From: an uncultured Clostridia bacterium
GTDB taxonomy: Bacteria > Bacillota > Clostridia > TANB77 > CAG-508
Reading direction: 5' to 3'
DNA: 12,043 nucleotides
Assembly (NCBI GenBank): GCA_944388615.1
Contig: CALXJL010000041.1
Coordinates: 1 to 12,043 of the forward strand
Shown: positions 1-6,813 of the stretch, piece by piece
Position numbering within the stretch: the stretch's first letter is position 1
Layout: the number at the start of each line of letters is the position of its first letter
Notes under the pieces: generated by a model
What the model saw: only the letters and a program-made list of their open reading frames with translations
What the model was told of the DNA's origin: nothing
Databases searched by the model: none
Made by a program: the position numbers and the translations under genes

Positions 1-773
1 ACAATACTATCAGTCTGAAGATTATTACAAAATGTTATAAATAATCTTTTTAGTTCATCACTAGATAAACTTATACTATATTCTGTAGCAACCTGCTCCC
101 CTGTCTCTGTTGTTACAGTTACTTTTTTATTTTTTGTATATTGACCAGCATCTATTACAGAATTAATTGTTTTTGTCATTAAATTATTAAATGCTTGTTT
201 TTCTTGATCTGTAAAATTAGCTAATTCCGAAAAATTACTTACTTGTATCGAACTATCAAAACTATCACTATTACTTACATTTAATCTAGACAAAAGTTTA
301 TTTAAATCTTTATTTTCTACTCCTAAAAATGCATTAAGTATTTCTGGTGATGTTATCCCATATACTTCATTATCCACTCTTGTTTCTGCTGTAAATATAC
401 TATTTCCATCATATTGAACATCAAATTGTGTATTAGACACATTTTGTTCTATATTTTTTTTCCCACTTATTTGAATATTAGTTTTTTCTAATACTTCTGT
501 TAATTTTCCACTATTTGGATCTGAATATGTAAATGATATTTTTGCATTTTTACTATTTGAATTATTTTTTTCAGAATTTGAATTTGCTATCATTTTCTCA
601 CTTTTTAGAGCAGATATTTCCTGCATTTCTTGTCCTAAATATTTATAAAATAGTGTTTGATTTGATTTGAATAAATCTGTTTTTAATATTATAAATGCTG
701 ATACTCCGCCTACTAATAATATTACAACTATAACTATTGATATTATTAAAATAATTCCCTTTTTAGTATACAT
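1..773 (-). CDS. Membrane-anchored protein of unknown function, partial (3' end outside window)
   Basis: The minus-strand frame is open from an ATG at 773 to the left edge, giving about 257 residues with no stop. A strong GAGGAGG ribosome binding site lies just upstream. The protein begins MYTKKG and continues into one hydrophobic segment (about residues 7-29, rich in Ile and Val), so it is likely a single-pass protein with its C-terminal part outside the cell. The following text TDLFKSNQTLFYKYLGQE resembles membrane-anchored proteins of unknown function seen in Clostridia, but I cannot assign a family with confidence. The rest is rich in Ser, Asn, Thr and Lys, as in extracellular domains of low-GC Gram-positives. 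There is no lipobox cysteine. It probably has its own promoter (802-830), separate from rlmB upstream. Function unknown. Confidence 0.8.
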   Translation of the reverse strand, partial: MYTKKGIILIISIVIVVILLVGGVSAFIILKTDLFKSNQTLFYKYLGQEMQEISALKSEKMIANSNSEKNNSNSKNAKISFTYSDPNSGKLTEVLEKTNIQISGKKNIEQNVSNTQFDVQYDGNSIFTAETRVDNEVYGITSPEILNAFLGVENKDLNKLLSRLNVSNSDSFDSSIQVSNFSELANFTDQEKQAFNNLMTKTINSVIDAGQYTKNKKVTVTTETGEQVATEYSISLSSDELKRLFITFCNNLQTDSI

Positions 774-801
774 ATACTTCCTCCTCTTATGTGCTACAAA
801 C

Positions 802-830
802 ATGATATACCATTTTCATTTGTTTTTCAA
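802..830 (-). promoter_or_regulatory. Candidate sigma-A promoter for the membrane-anchored protein
   Basis: On the minus strand, TTGAAA (825-830) is followed after 17 bp by TATCAT (802-807). Each hexamer matches the vegetative consensus at five of six positions and the spacing is optimal. It lies between rlmB and the ATG at 773, so the membrane-protein gene can be transcribed independently of the lepA-rlmB unit. Not tested experimentally. Confidence 0.5.
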
Positions 831-859
831 TATATTTGTTTCATTTTCATAAAATTTCC

Positions 860-1648
860 TTAAGCGTTTTCTCCTCTTTGTTTTAGTACTTCATACATTA
901 TTATTCCTGCAGATACAGATGCATTTAAAGATGTTATTCTTCCTTTCATTGGTATTTTTACCAAAAAGTCACAATTTTCTTTTACAAGTCTACTCATTCC
1001 AAAACCTTCACTTCCTATAACTATCGCTATTGGCATTTTATAATCCTGTTTATCATAGTATATATTCGTATCAATTTCTGTTCCACATATCCAAATACCT
1101 TTTTCTTTTAATTCTCGTATTGTTTCATTTATATTATTTACTCTAGATATTTTCATATATTGTACTGCTCCAGCAGATACTTTATTTACTGTACTATTTA
1201 CACTTGCAGCTCTTCTTTTAGGTATTATTATTCCGTGTACTCCTGCTGTTTCTGCTGTTCTTATTATTGCACCCAAATTATGCGGATCTTCAATTCCATC
1301 TAATATTATTATAAATGGATCTTCATTTCTTTGTTTCGCAACATCTAAAATATCTTCTATTTCGCAATATTCATATGGAGGTACATTTGCTATAACTCCT
1401 TGATGATTTCCACCTGCAGACATTTCATCTAATTTTCTTTTTTCTTGTTCTACTACTACTATTCTTTTTTCTTTAGCCAGCGCAATTATTTTATTTATTG
1501 AACCATGTTTTTCACCTTTTTGAATAAATATTTTATTTATATCTTTTCCTGATTCAAGTAATTCTATTACTGCATTTCTACCCTCTATAATATCCGTATT
1601 TTTTGTTTTTTCATTTGTATTATAAGTTCTATTTCTATCTGGTTTCAT
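860..1648 (-). CDS. rlmB: 23S rRNA 2'-O-ribose methyltransferase, TrmH/RlmB family (SPOUT)
   Basis: This is a 262-residue SPOUT-fold RNA methyltransferase. RlmB-type enzymes use S-adenosylmethionine to methylate the ribose of a guanosine in the peptidyl-transferase region of 23S rRNA (Gm2251 in E. coli). Residues about 20-90 form the N-terminal substrate-binding domain (IIEGRNAVIELL...). The catalytic domain carries motif 1 (DPHNLGAIIRTAE, 121-133, with the conserved Asn124 and Arg130), motif 2 (IVIGSEGFGMS, 209-219) and motif 3 (IPMKGRITSLNASVSAGI, 232-249). Length is normal for the family. The ATG at 1648 has a GAAGGGAA binding site and lies 17 nt after the lepA stop, so it is most likely cotranscribed with lepA. 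A methyltransferase of slightly different target within the TrmH family cannot be excluded. The low-complexity N-terminal 18 residues look disordered. Confidence 0.93.
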   Translation of the reverse strand: MKPDRNRTYNTNEKTKNTDIIEGRNAVIELLESGKDINKIFIQKGEKHGSINKIIALAKEKRIVVVEQEKRKLDEMSAGGNHQGVIANVPPYEYCEIEDILDVAKQRNEDPFIIILDGIEDPHNLGAIIRTAETAGVHGIIIPKRRAASVNSTVNKVSAGAVQYMKISRVNNINETIRELKEKGIWICGTEIDTNIYYDKQDYKMPIAIVIGSEGFGMSRLVKENCDFLVKIPMKGRITSLNASVSAGIIMYEVLKQRGENA

Positions 1649-1665
1649 ATATAAATTCCCTTCTT

Positions 1666-3474
1666 TTAATCATCTAATTTAAGTACACTTAAAAAAGCCT
1701 CTTGTGGTATATCTACACTTCCTATTTGTCTCATCTTCTTTTTACCTTTTTTTTGCTTTTCTAATAATTTCTTTTTTCTCGTAATATCTCCACCATAGCA
1801 TTTGGCAAGTACATCTTTTCTCATCGCAGAGATAGTTTCTCTTGCTATTATTTTTCCTCCAACAACTGCTTGAAGTGGTATACTAAAAAGCTGTCTTGGT
1901 ATAACAGTTTTTAGTTTTTCTATCATTTTCTTTCCTCTTTCATAACTACTATCTTTATGAACTATAAAAGATAAGGCATCTACACCTTCACCATTAACAT
2001 GAATGTCTAATTTTACCAATTCAGATCTTTTATATTCTTTAAATTCATAATCAAATGAAGCATACCCCTTTGTTCTAGATTTAAGATTATCGAAAAAGTC
2101 GTATATTATTTCATTTAATGGCATTTCATAGATAAGTGTTACTCTATTTTCATCAAGATATTTCATATCTATGTAAATACCTCGTCTATTTTGACAAATT
2201 TCCATTACATTTCCCACATAATCTCTTGGTGTTATTATTTCCGCTTTTACCATTGGTTCTTCTATAAATGATATCTCATTTGGTTTTGGCAAGTCTGATG
2301 GATTATATAATTCTATAATTTCACCATCTGTTTTATGTACTTTATATATAACTGATGGTGATGTTGTAATTAGACTTAAATCAAATTCTCTATCTAATCT
2401 TTCTTCTATTATTTCTAAATGTAATAGTCCTAAAAATCCACATCTAAATCCAAATCCTAAGGCAGTTGATGTTTCAGGTTCATACTCAAGTGCTGCATCA
2501 TTTAATTGCAGTTTTTCAAGTGCTACTTTAAGATTTTCGTAATCGCCTCCATCAACTGGATATAGTCCACAATATACCATTGGATTTACTTTTTTATATC
2601 CTGGAAGTGGCTTGTCTGCTGGCTTGTTTTTTAATGTTATAGTATCTCCCACTCTAATATCACTTAAACTTTTTATACTTGCTGCTATATATCCTACTTC
2701 TCCTGCTCTTAATTCATCTCCTGGTAAATATTCCCCTGGTTCAAAATATCCCACTTCTGTTACTGTAAATGATTTTTTAGCAGCCATAAGTAATATTTCA
2801 TCACCTACTTTTACTGTTCCATCTTTTACCCTTACATATGCTATAGCACCTTTATAATTATCATATACAGAATCGAAAATTAAACATTTTAAATTACCGT
2901 TTTCATCTCCTTGTGGTGCCGGAATATCTGTTACAATTCTTTCTAGAACCTCTTCAACATTTAATCCAGATTTTGCAGATATACAAGGAGCATCTTCTGC
3001 TGGAATTCCTATTATATCTTCAATTTCTTTTTTTACTTCATCTGGTCTCGCATTAGGAAGATCTATTTTATTTATTACTGGTAAAATCTCTAAATTATTA
3101 TCTAATGCTAAATATACATTTGCAAGTGTTTGTGCTTCTACTCCTTGACTACTATCAACTACAAGTATAGCTCCATCACATGCTGCTAAACTTCTAGATA
3201 CTTCATAATTAAAATCCACATGTCCAGGTGTATCTATTAAATTAAATTCATATTCATTTCCATCTTTAGCCTTATATTTCATTCTAACCGCTTGAGATTT
3301 AATAGTTATTCCTCTTTCTCTTTCTATATCCATATTGTCTAAAACTTGACTTTCCATCTCTCTTTTAGAAAGTACTCCTGTCATTTCTATTAATCTATCT
3401 GCAAGTGTAGATTTTCCATGATCTATATGTGCAATTATACTAAAATTTCTTATAAATTTTTTTCTGTCTTCCAA
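1666..3474 (-). CDS. lepA: Elongation factor 4 (ribosomal back-translocase LepA)
   Basis: This is a 602-residue translational GTPase, full length for LepA/EF4. G1 is AHIDHGKST (15-23), G2 includes RGIT (54-57), G3 is DTPGH (81-85), G4 is NKID (135-138) and G5 is SAK (166-168). The C-terminal LepA-specific domain is present, including GGDITRKKKLLEKQKKGKKKM near the end, and the C-terminus is VDIPQEAFLSVLKLDD. LepA acts on the ribosome during initiation, assembly or stress. The start is TTG at 3474, chosen because GGAGGA (3481-3486) sits 6 nt upstream and the conserved N-terminus begins there. A near-consensus promoter (3512-3540) overlaps the end of the upstream phosphatase gene, and rlmB follows closely. 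Confidence 0.97.
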   Translation of the reverse strand: MEDRKKFIRNFSIIAHIDHGKSTLADRLIEMTGVLSKREMESQVLDNMDIERERGITIKSQAVRMKYKAKDGNEYEFNLIDTPGHVDFNYEVSRSLAACDGAILVVDSSQGVEAQTLANVYLALDNNLEILPVINKIDLPNARPDEVKKEIEDIIGIPAEDAPCISAKSGLNVEEVLERIVTDIPAPQGDENGNLKCLIFDSVYDNYKGAIAYVRVKDGTVKVGDEILLMAAKKSFTVTEVGYFEPGEYLPGDELRAGEVGYIAASIKSLSDIRVGDTITLKNKPADKPLPGYKKVNPMVYCGLYPVDGGDYENLKVALEKLQLNDAALEYEPETSTALGFGFRCGFLGLLHLEIIEERLDREFDLSLITTSPSVIYKVHKTDGEIIELYNPSDLPKPNEISFIEEPMVKAEIITPRDYVGNVMEICQNRRGIYIDMKYLDENRVTLIYEMPLNEIIYDFFDNLKSRTKGYASFDYEFKEYKRSELVKLDIHVNGEGVDALSFIVHKDSSYERGKKMIEKLKTVIPRQLFSIPLQAVVGGKIIARETISAMRKDVLAKCYGGDITRKKKLLEKQKKGKKKMRQIGSVDIPQEAFLSVLKLDD

Positions 3475-3511
3475 TTTTGTTCCTCCAAATAAACCTATTT
3501 TTTACATAAAG

Positions 3512-3540
3512 AGTATATCATACTATTTGAACTAGTTCAA
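3512..3540 (-). promoter_or_regulatory. Candidate sigma-A promoter for lepA-rlmB
   Basis: On the minus strand, TTGAAC (3535-3540), a 17-bp spacer and TATACT (3512-3517) give a near-consensus vegetative promoter about 40 bp before the lepA start. The -35 box is half of a perfect 14-bp palindrome (TTGAACTAGTTCAA, 3527-3540). The palindrome lies inside the last codons of the broken phosphatase gene. Confidence 0.55.
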
Positions 3541-4148
3541 TTAAATTTTCTCCATTAAACAACAATTTCAATACTCCTGGTGAATTTAAACTAAGTATTT
3601 TTCCATTAAACTCAAGTTGATTTTTCTTATTTAATTTACACCACTTCATTAATAAAAATTTTATAGATGCTCCATGACTTACAATAGCTATGTTTTTTCC
3701 AAGATTTTCAAAAAAAACACGATTAAATGCTTTATTCATTCTATTTGTTACTTCAATTCTATTTTCTCCATCTACATTTTTTAGTTGTTCATCTATTAAT
3801 TGTTCTATTGTAAAAGAATTTTGTTTGTTTTTTCCTAGTTCTTCCAAACTTTCTAAATCTCCGCAGTTTTCTTTCATTAAAGTTTTCATCTATATTAATT
3901 TCAATATTATTTTGTTCTGCGATGTATTTAGCTGTTGCAATGGCTCTAACATAATTACTAGTCCATAGTATATCTATATTACTTAATTCTTTTAATTTAC
4001 TAATTTCTTGTGCCTTTCTTTCTCCCTCTACAGATAATATTATTTTTTCATTACTTATTTGACTTTCTTCATTTTTTACTATTTTATTTTTTATTTTTAA
4101 TTGTTCTGAATGTCTTATTAAATATACTTGTGTTAAATCTCCCATCAC
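3518..4148 (-). pseudogene. Histidine-phosphatase (phosphoglycerate-mutase-like) gene broken by a one-base frameshift
   Basis: Two overlapping frames add up to one protein of about 209 residues, a normal size for the histidine phosphatase superfamily. The first part (from 4148/4145) begins with the catalytic box LIRHSE (Arg12, His13) and continues to NIDENFNERKL. The second continues GDLESLEELGKNKQNSF and carries the second catalytic histidine in IVSHGAS, ending ELVQIV. The junction reads CTG-C-GGA on the minus strand, and removing one base at about 3863 restores a single frame. The start is well marked: GGAGG (4155-4159) precedes tandem GTG (4148) and ATG (4145) codons. As written, the product stops soon after the junction and lacks the second histidine. 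Both halves look otherwise undamaged, so the lesion is either very recent or a sequence error. Members of the family remove phosphate from sugars, nucleotides or proteins; the substrate here is unknown. Confidence 0.8.
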
Positions 4149-4165
4149 TATCGACCTCCAGAATT

Positions 4166-4194
4166 ATTATATCAAAAAAAATTATCCTATACAA
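4166..4194 (-). promoter_or_regulatory. Candidate sigma-A promoter for the histidine-phosphatase gene
   Basis: On the minus strand, TTGTAT (4189-4194) is followed after 17 bp by a perfect TATAAT (4166-4171). Transcription would begin just ahead of the GGAGG at 4155-4159. It lies in the divergent interval that also serves the plus-strand gene at 4289. Confidence 0.55.
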
Positions 4195-4211
4195 TTTTTT
4201 TCTTTTTACAA

Positions 4212-4256
4212 TTGACCCCTTTTCTATATTAAGGCATATACTATATATTATATAGT
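4212..4256 (+). promoter_or_regulatory. Candidate promoter with overlapping palindrome for the glycosyltransferase-like gene
   Basis: TTGACC (4212-4217) is followed after 19 bp by TATACT (4237-4242); the spacing is longer than ideal. A perfect inverted repeat, ACTATATA-T-TATATAGT (4240-4256), overlaps the end of the -10 box and covers the expected transcription start. That is a typical place for an operator, although AT-only palindromes also arise by chance in such AT-rich DNA. The start codon at 4289 follows with a GAGAGG-like binding site. Confidence 0.35.
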
Positions 4257-4288
4257 TTAAACTGGAAAGAGAGGCTGAAGAAAAAATT

Positions 4289-4630
4289 ATGTTTGACTTT
4301 TTATTAACATCTATTTTGTGGATTTTAGCTCTTTATGGATTATTTGATATTATAAAAACTATTATTAATATATATACATATTCAAATTTTACAGAAGATG
4401 GTATTCATATAATAATAGCAGTAAAAAATCAGGAAGATAAAATTGAAGGATTTCTCCGTTCAAAATTCGTATATGAGAATAATATAAAAGAAATAATTGT
4501 AACAGATTTAGATTCAAATGATAATACAATTGAAATAGTAGATAGATTATCAAAAGAATGTAATAAAATAAAATTAGTTTCATGGGATACATGTAAAAAG
4601 AATTTAGATGATATTATTTCGAGTTCCTAA
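4289..4630 (+). CDS. Small membrane-anchored glycosyltransferase-like (GT-A fold fragment) protein
   Basis: This 113-residue protein opens with a hydrophobic segment (FLLTSILWILALYGLFDII, about residues 4-22), likely a membrane anchor. It continues with a Rossmann-like half: IHIIIAVKNQEDKIEGFLRS (about 39-58) and EIIVTDLDSNDNTIEIVDRL (about 88-108 of the natural alignment, in the second half). This pattern resembles the start of family 2 glycosyltransferases, where a first strand is followed by an Asp-rich strand (DLDSNDNT). It ends before the acceptor-binding half and is far too short for a complete enzyme. I recall similar stand-alone short proteins in Clostridia, so it may be a real small family and not a truncated gene. 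It has its own promoter candidate and is divergent from the phosphatase gene. Function unknown; catalytic activity is doubtful. Confidence 0.75.
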   Translation: MFDFLLTSILWILALYGLFDIIKTIINIYTYSNFTEDGIHIIIAVKNQEDKIEGFLRSKFVYENNIKEIIVTDLDSNDNTIEIVDRLSKECNKIKLVSWDTCKKNLDDIISSS

Positions 4631-4634
4631 ATCC

Positions 4635-4663
4635 TTGTAAATTCCTACTTTCTATGATATTAT
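4635..4663 (+). promoter_or_regulatory. Candidate promoter for the amidohydrolase gene
   Basis: TTGTAA (4635-4640), a 17-bp spacer and TATTAT (4658-4663) lie directly upstream of the AGGAGG (4679-4684) that serves the ATG at 4695. The -35 box is weak (four of six). Confidence 0.35.
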
Positions 4664-4694
4664 TTATACATAAATTCTAGGAGGTATTATTACT

Positions 4695-5651
4695 ATGATT
4701 ATTAATTCACATGTTCATGTAAACACAGATTCAAACTATTTCTTTTATAGTGATTACACTATGAAACGGTTTATTTCTGAACAGGCTATGAACAATATCG
4801 ATATTGCTCTAGCTTGTATCAATCCAAAAATAGGAAAATTTCGTTGTCCTAATGATTGTTCGTTTTCTTGTTCGTTTCTTAATGGAAAAGAGAATAAGGA
4901 TCTACAAAATTGTTCTTGCTTGTCACCAAAACGGCACAGAACCACAATTATTAGTGATAACGACAGGTTGAAAATTATTTGTAAAACTTGCGGGTCTGAA
5001 CTTTTCTCTAGCTCTATTGATCCTTTAAGAGAATATAACATTTCGTTAATTTGCCAAACTCAAATGATGAGAAACAAAATAAAGCCTTTGTTATATCTTT
5101 CTCTTTGTAAGGCTACAATTCAGGGAGAAATAGATTTCTTTGAAAAAATGTTTCCCAATGAATTTGTAGGGTATAAATTACATCCATGGACAGATCAAGT
5201 AGATGTTAGCAGTTTCAAGATTTCTACAAAATTACCAATACTAATTCATACAGGTATGAGAAATATTGAAAGTGCAGAAAACGCAATGATTTTTGCTAAT
5301 AATCATCCTTATAATAGTGTAATTTTAGCACATGCAGTTCAATTAAAGGATGAAATCTTATCACAAATTTCCAGGACCAGCAATGTGTATATAGATTGTT
5401 GTCCAGCCGATTTTTTATTCAAGCATAAGGAATCTTGTCTTATTAATCCGGATAAGATAACCTGCCCTGAGGATATTTATCTAAAAGCTTTGGAGTTTTT
5501 ACCAAGCTCTAAAATTTTATTTGGCTCAGATTCTCCATGGGGAGATACAAAAAAAGAGCTATCAATATTAGATAGAATTAATATTTCAGAAAAAGAAAAG
5601 AATAATATTCTTTTCAGGAATAGTTCTAAAATTTATTCTTTAAATTTTTAA
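4695..5651 (+). CDS. Metal-dependent amidohydrolase (amidohydrolase-2/TatD-like TIM barrel) with a Cys-cluster insert
   Basis: This 318-residue protein has the metal-binding marks of the amidohydrolase superfamily: HVH at the first strand (residues 6-8), KLHPW (161-165), IHTG (184-187), AHAV (212-215) and a C-terminal FGSDSPWGD (276-284) carrying the catalytic Asp. It should hydrolyse or decarboxylate a small substrate with one or two divalent metals; the substrate is not predictable. Unusually, residues 51-99 hold seven cysteines in the pattern CPNDC-x3-C, then CSC, then CKTC, resembling a metal-binding knuckle inserted after the first barrel strand. No signal peptide is present, so it is probably cytoplasmic. 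AGGAGG lies 10 nt upstream of the ATG. Its codon choice looks somewhat richer in G and C than its neighbours, which may mean acquisition by transfer. It converges on the radical SAM operon. A link to that operon is possible but not shown. Confidence 0.85.
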   Translation: MIINSHVHVNTDSNYFFYSDYTMKRFISEQAMNNIDIALACINPKIGKFRCPNDCSFSCSFLNGKENKDLQNCSCLSPKRHRTTIISDNDRLKIICKTCGSELFSSSIDPLREYNISLICQTQMMRNKIKPLLYLSLCKATIQGEIDFFEKMFPNEFVGYKLHPWTDQVDVSSFKISTKLPILIHTGMRNIESAENAMIFANNHPYNSVILAHAVQLKDEILSQISRTSNVYIDCCPADFLFKHKESCLINPDKITCPEDIYLKALEFLPSSKILFGSDSPWGDTKKELSILDRINISEKEKNNILFRNSSKIYSLNF

Positions 5652-5660
5652 AAAGAATCT

Positions 5661-5764
5661 GATGAACTTTAGGGACGTTCCTTAAAGTTCATTGAACTTT
5701 TTTTATGACTTGAATATTTATAATAAAATCAAATGAACTTTAAGGAACGTCCCTAAAGTTCATC
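5661..5764. repeat. 33-bp perfect inverted repeat with hairpin-forming arms (REP/MITE-like), likely bidirectional terminator
   Basis: The arm at 5661-5693 is the exact reverse complement of 5732-5764, with 38 bp between. Each arm is also a near-perfect hairpin: TGAACTTTA and TAAAGTTCA flank a core GGGACGTTCCT, giving 13 pairs (one G-U) and a 3-nt loop. The unit can therefore form either two small hairpins or one 33-bp stem. A run of seven T (5698-5704) follows the first arm, so the left hairpin could end transcription of the amidohydrolase. The right arm lies immediately after the stop of the 23-residue peptide on the other strand. The GGGACGTTCC core resembles repeats I recall as recurring in clostridial genomes near REP-associated transposases, but no transposase is present here. 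Confidence 0.85.
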
Positions 5765-5768
5765 TTTT

Positions 5769-5840
5769 TTAATCTCCGTTTACTGCACATCCACAGTCTT
5801 CATATTCTTCAATATTCATTTGCCAAGACTCTTCTTTCAA
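5769..5840 (-). CDS. Putative 23-residue RiPP precursor peptide with CGC core
   Basis: This short frame starts at TTG (5840) and ends at TAA (5769-5771). It overlaps the last ten codons of radical SAM enzyme 2 in another frame and runs past its stop. A near-perfect Shine-Dalgarno AGAAGGAG (5850-5857) sits 9 nt before the TTG; an in-frame TAA lies just before the TTG, so the frame cannot extend upstream. The leader-like part is MKEESWQMNIEEYED and is followed by CGCAVNGD. An internal ATG (5819) would give a 16-residue version without the good binding site. The acidic leader with a Trp and spaced hydrophobic residues resembles leaders bound by RRE domains. It sits at the end of an operon with two SPASM-type radical SAM enzymes and a protein with a predicted RRE tail, so a modified-peptide precursor is the best reading. 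Thioether formation at one or both cysteines is possible. It is too short to recognise by homology; a chance frame or a leftover extension of the upstream enzyme are alternatives. Confidence 0.55.
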   Translation of the reverse strand: MKEESWQMNIEEYEDCGCAVNGD

Positions 5841-6813
5841 TTATATCATCTCCTTCTATACAATTTTTATCATAACCATTAATCTTACCAGATGATTCAT
5901 ATGCCGATTTTCTGCAACCTCCACAATATGCTAAGTATTTACATTTGCCACATATCTCATATTTTTGTCTATCTCTTAGTATGTTAAATAATTCTGATTT
6001 AAACCAAATAGTTTCTAATGGTTGTTTATATATGTTCCCTGCAACTTTTCTTAAAAAAGGGCATGGGATCACATCACCATTTGCTAAAATAGTACAAGAG
6101 GCAATTCCTGCTGTACATCCACCTTTTATATTAAATGTTTCTTCTTTTAATTCCATTTTTTTAAATGAATTTACATATGGATTTCTAAGTTTATTTATCT
6201 TTCCTTGTTTTTCATATTCTAATAATTTACTAATTGCCTCTCTTTTTTCTTTATGTGTTAATAAATATTGTTTATTTTTTCCTGTGTCTATACAAAAATT
6301 AAATGCTATATCTATATTATTTTCATTAGCCATTTGTACTATTTCATCTATATAATTAATATTTTGTTTGTGTATTGTAGTAAATAAATATGTATTTATA
6401 AAATTTCTCTTAAGCTTCCTCGCTAAATTAATTGTATCCATACTTGAAATTTCTCTTAATCCATTTTTATCTATGTCAAAACTTAGATGAATATAATCAA
6501 ATCCTTTTAAGTATTTTTCATCTATATTCTTTATATAACCATTTGATTGTACTATTATCTTTTTTATATTACTTAATTTATTCCTGTTTTTTGCAAAATA
6601 TTCACATACTTTTTTAAAATCTTTATGTAATGCCGCTTCACCACCTGATATTACTAGTGTATTTACATTATTATCATTTGCAAAATTTACATACTTTATT
6701 ATATTCTCATGCTCCATATCTATGTATTTATTTTCTCTATTATAACAATGTAGGCAATTTAAATTACATCTTGTAGTTATCTCAATTTCCAACAAATGCA
6801 TTAAGAGGTTCAC
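5809..6813 (-). CDS. Radical SAM/SPASM enzyme 2, probable peptide maturase
   Basis: This protein has about 334 residues from the GTG at 6813; the frame is open up to an ATG at 6834. The GTG is preferred because AAAGGG (6823-6828) lies 9 nt upstream. The 4Fe-4S/SAM cluster motif is CNLNCLHC (CX3CX2C), just after EIEITTR, followed by VISGGEAALH for SAM binding. The C-terminal SPASM region has Cys in GGCTAGIASC, GDVIPC, then CGKC-x5-C-GGC and a final Cys near the C-terminus (YDKNC), enough to hold one or two auxiliary 4Fe-4S clusters. SPASM enzymes usually modify peptides or proteins by radical chemistry (thioether, C-C crosslink, oxidation). Its start overlaps the end of enzyme 1, so the two are translationally coupled, and the 23-residue peptide gene starts inside its last codons. 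The two enzymes are clearly different in sequence and so are not a recent duplication. Target peptide not proven. Confidence 0.9.
   Translation of the reverse strand: MNLLMHLLEIEITTRCNLNCLHCYNRENKYIDMEHENIIKYVNFANDNNVNTLVISGGEAALHKDFKKVCEYFAKNRNKLSNIKKIIVQSNGYIKNIDEKYLKGFDYIHLSFDIDKNGLREISSMDTINLARKLKRNFINTYLFTTIHKQNINYIDEIVQMANENNIDIAFNFCIDTGKNKQYLLTHKEKREAISKLLEYEKQGKINKLRNPYVNSFKKMELKEETFNIKGGCTAGIASCTILANGDVIPCPFLRKVAGNIYKQPLETIWFKSELFNILRDRQKYEICGKCKYLAYCGGCRKSAYESSGKINGYDKNCIEGDDIIERRVLANEY
5850..5857 (-). promoter_or_regulatory. Shine-Dalgarno site deciding the start of the short Cys peptide
   Basis: AGAAGGAG on the minus strand, inside the coding sequence of radical SAM enzyme 2, lies 9 nt before the TTG at 5840. 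No downstream gene other than the short peptide can use it. Confidence 0.6.

Noticed and set aside
667..852. Plus-strand 61-codon frame near the membrane-protein start
   Set aside because: It is the complement of the N-terminal membrane segment and the promoter region of the minus-strand gene.
2612..2857. Plus-strand open frame opposite lepA
   Set aside because: It is the complement of strongly conserved lepA coding sequence, has no family features, and its Ser/Thr/Pro-rich text is a typical antisense shadow.
3789..3889. Programmed frameshifting to make the histidine phosphatase
   Set aside because: The junction lacks a slippery heptamer and no stimulatory structure is apparent; a simple one-base lesion or error is more likely.
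4240..4256. AT-only palindrome as a firm operator call
   Set aside because: ACTATATA/TATATAGT is perfect, but such motifs are frequent in very AT-rich DNA; left as part of a low-confidence promoter feature.
5769..5840. Short Cys peptide as a frameshifted C-terminal extension of radical SAM enzyme 2
   Set aside because: Enzyme 2 already has the final SPASM cysteine and a normal length, and the short frame has its own well-placed binding site and start; kept as a weaker alternative.
5945..6355. 136-codon plus-strand frame opposite radical SAM enzyme 2
   Set aside because: It lies wholly inside a recognisable SPASM enzyme; no ribosome binding site or domain pattern was found.
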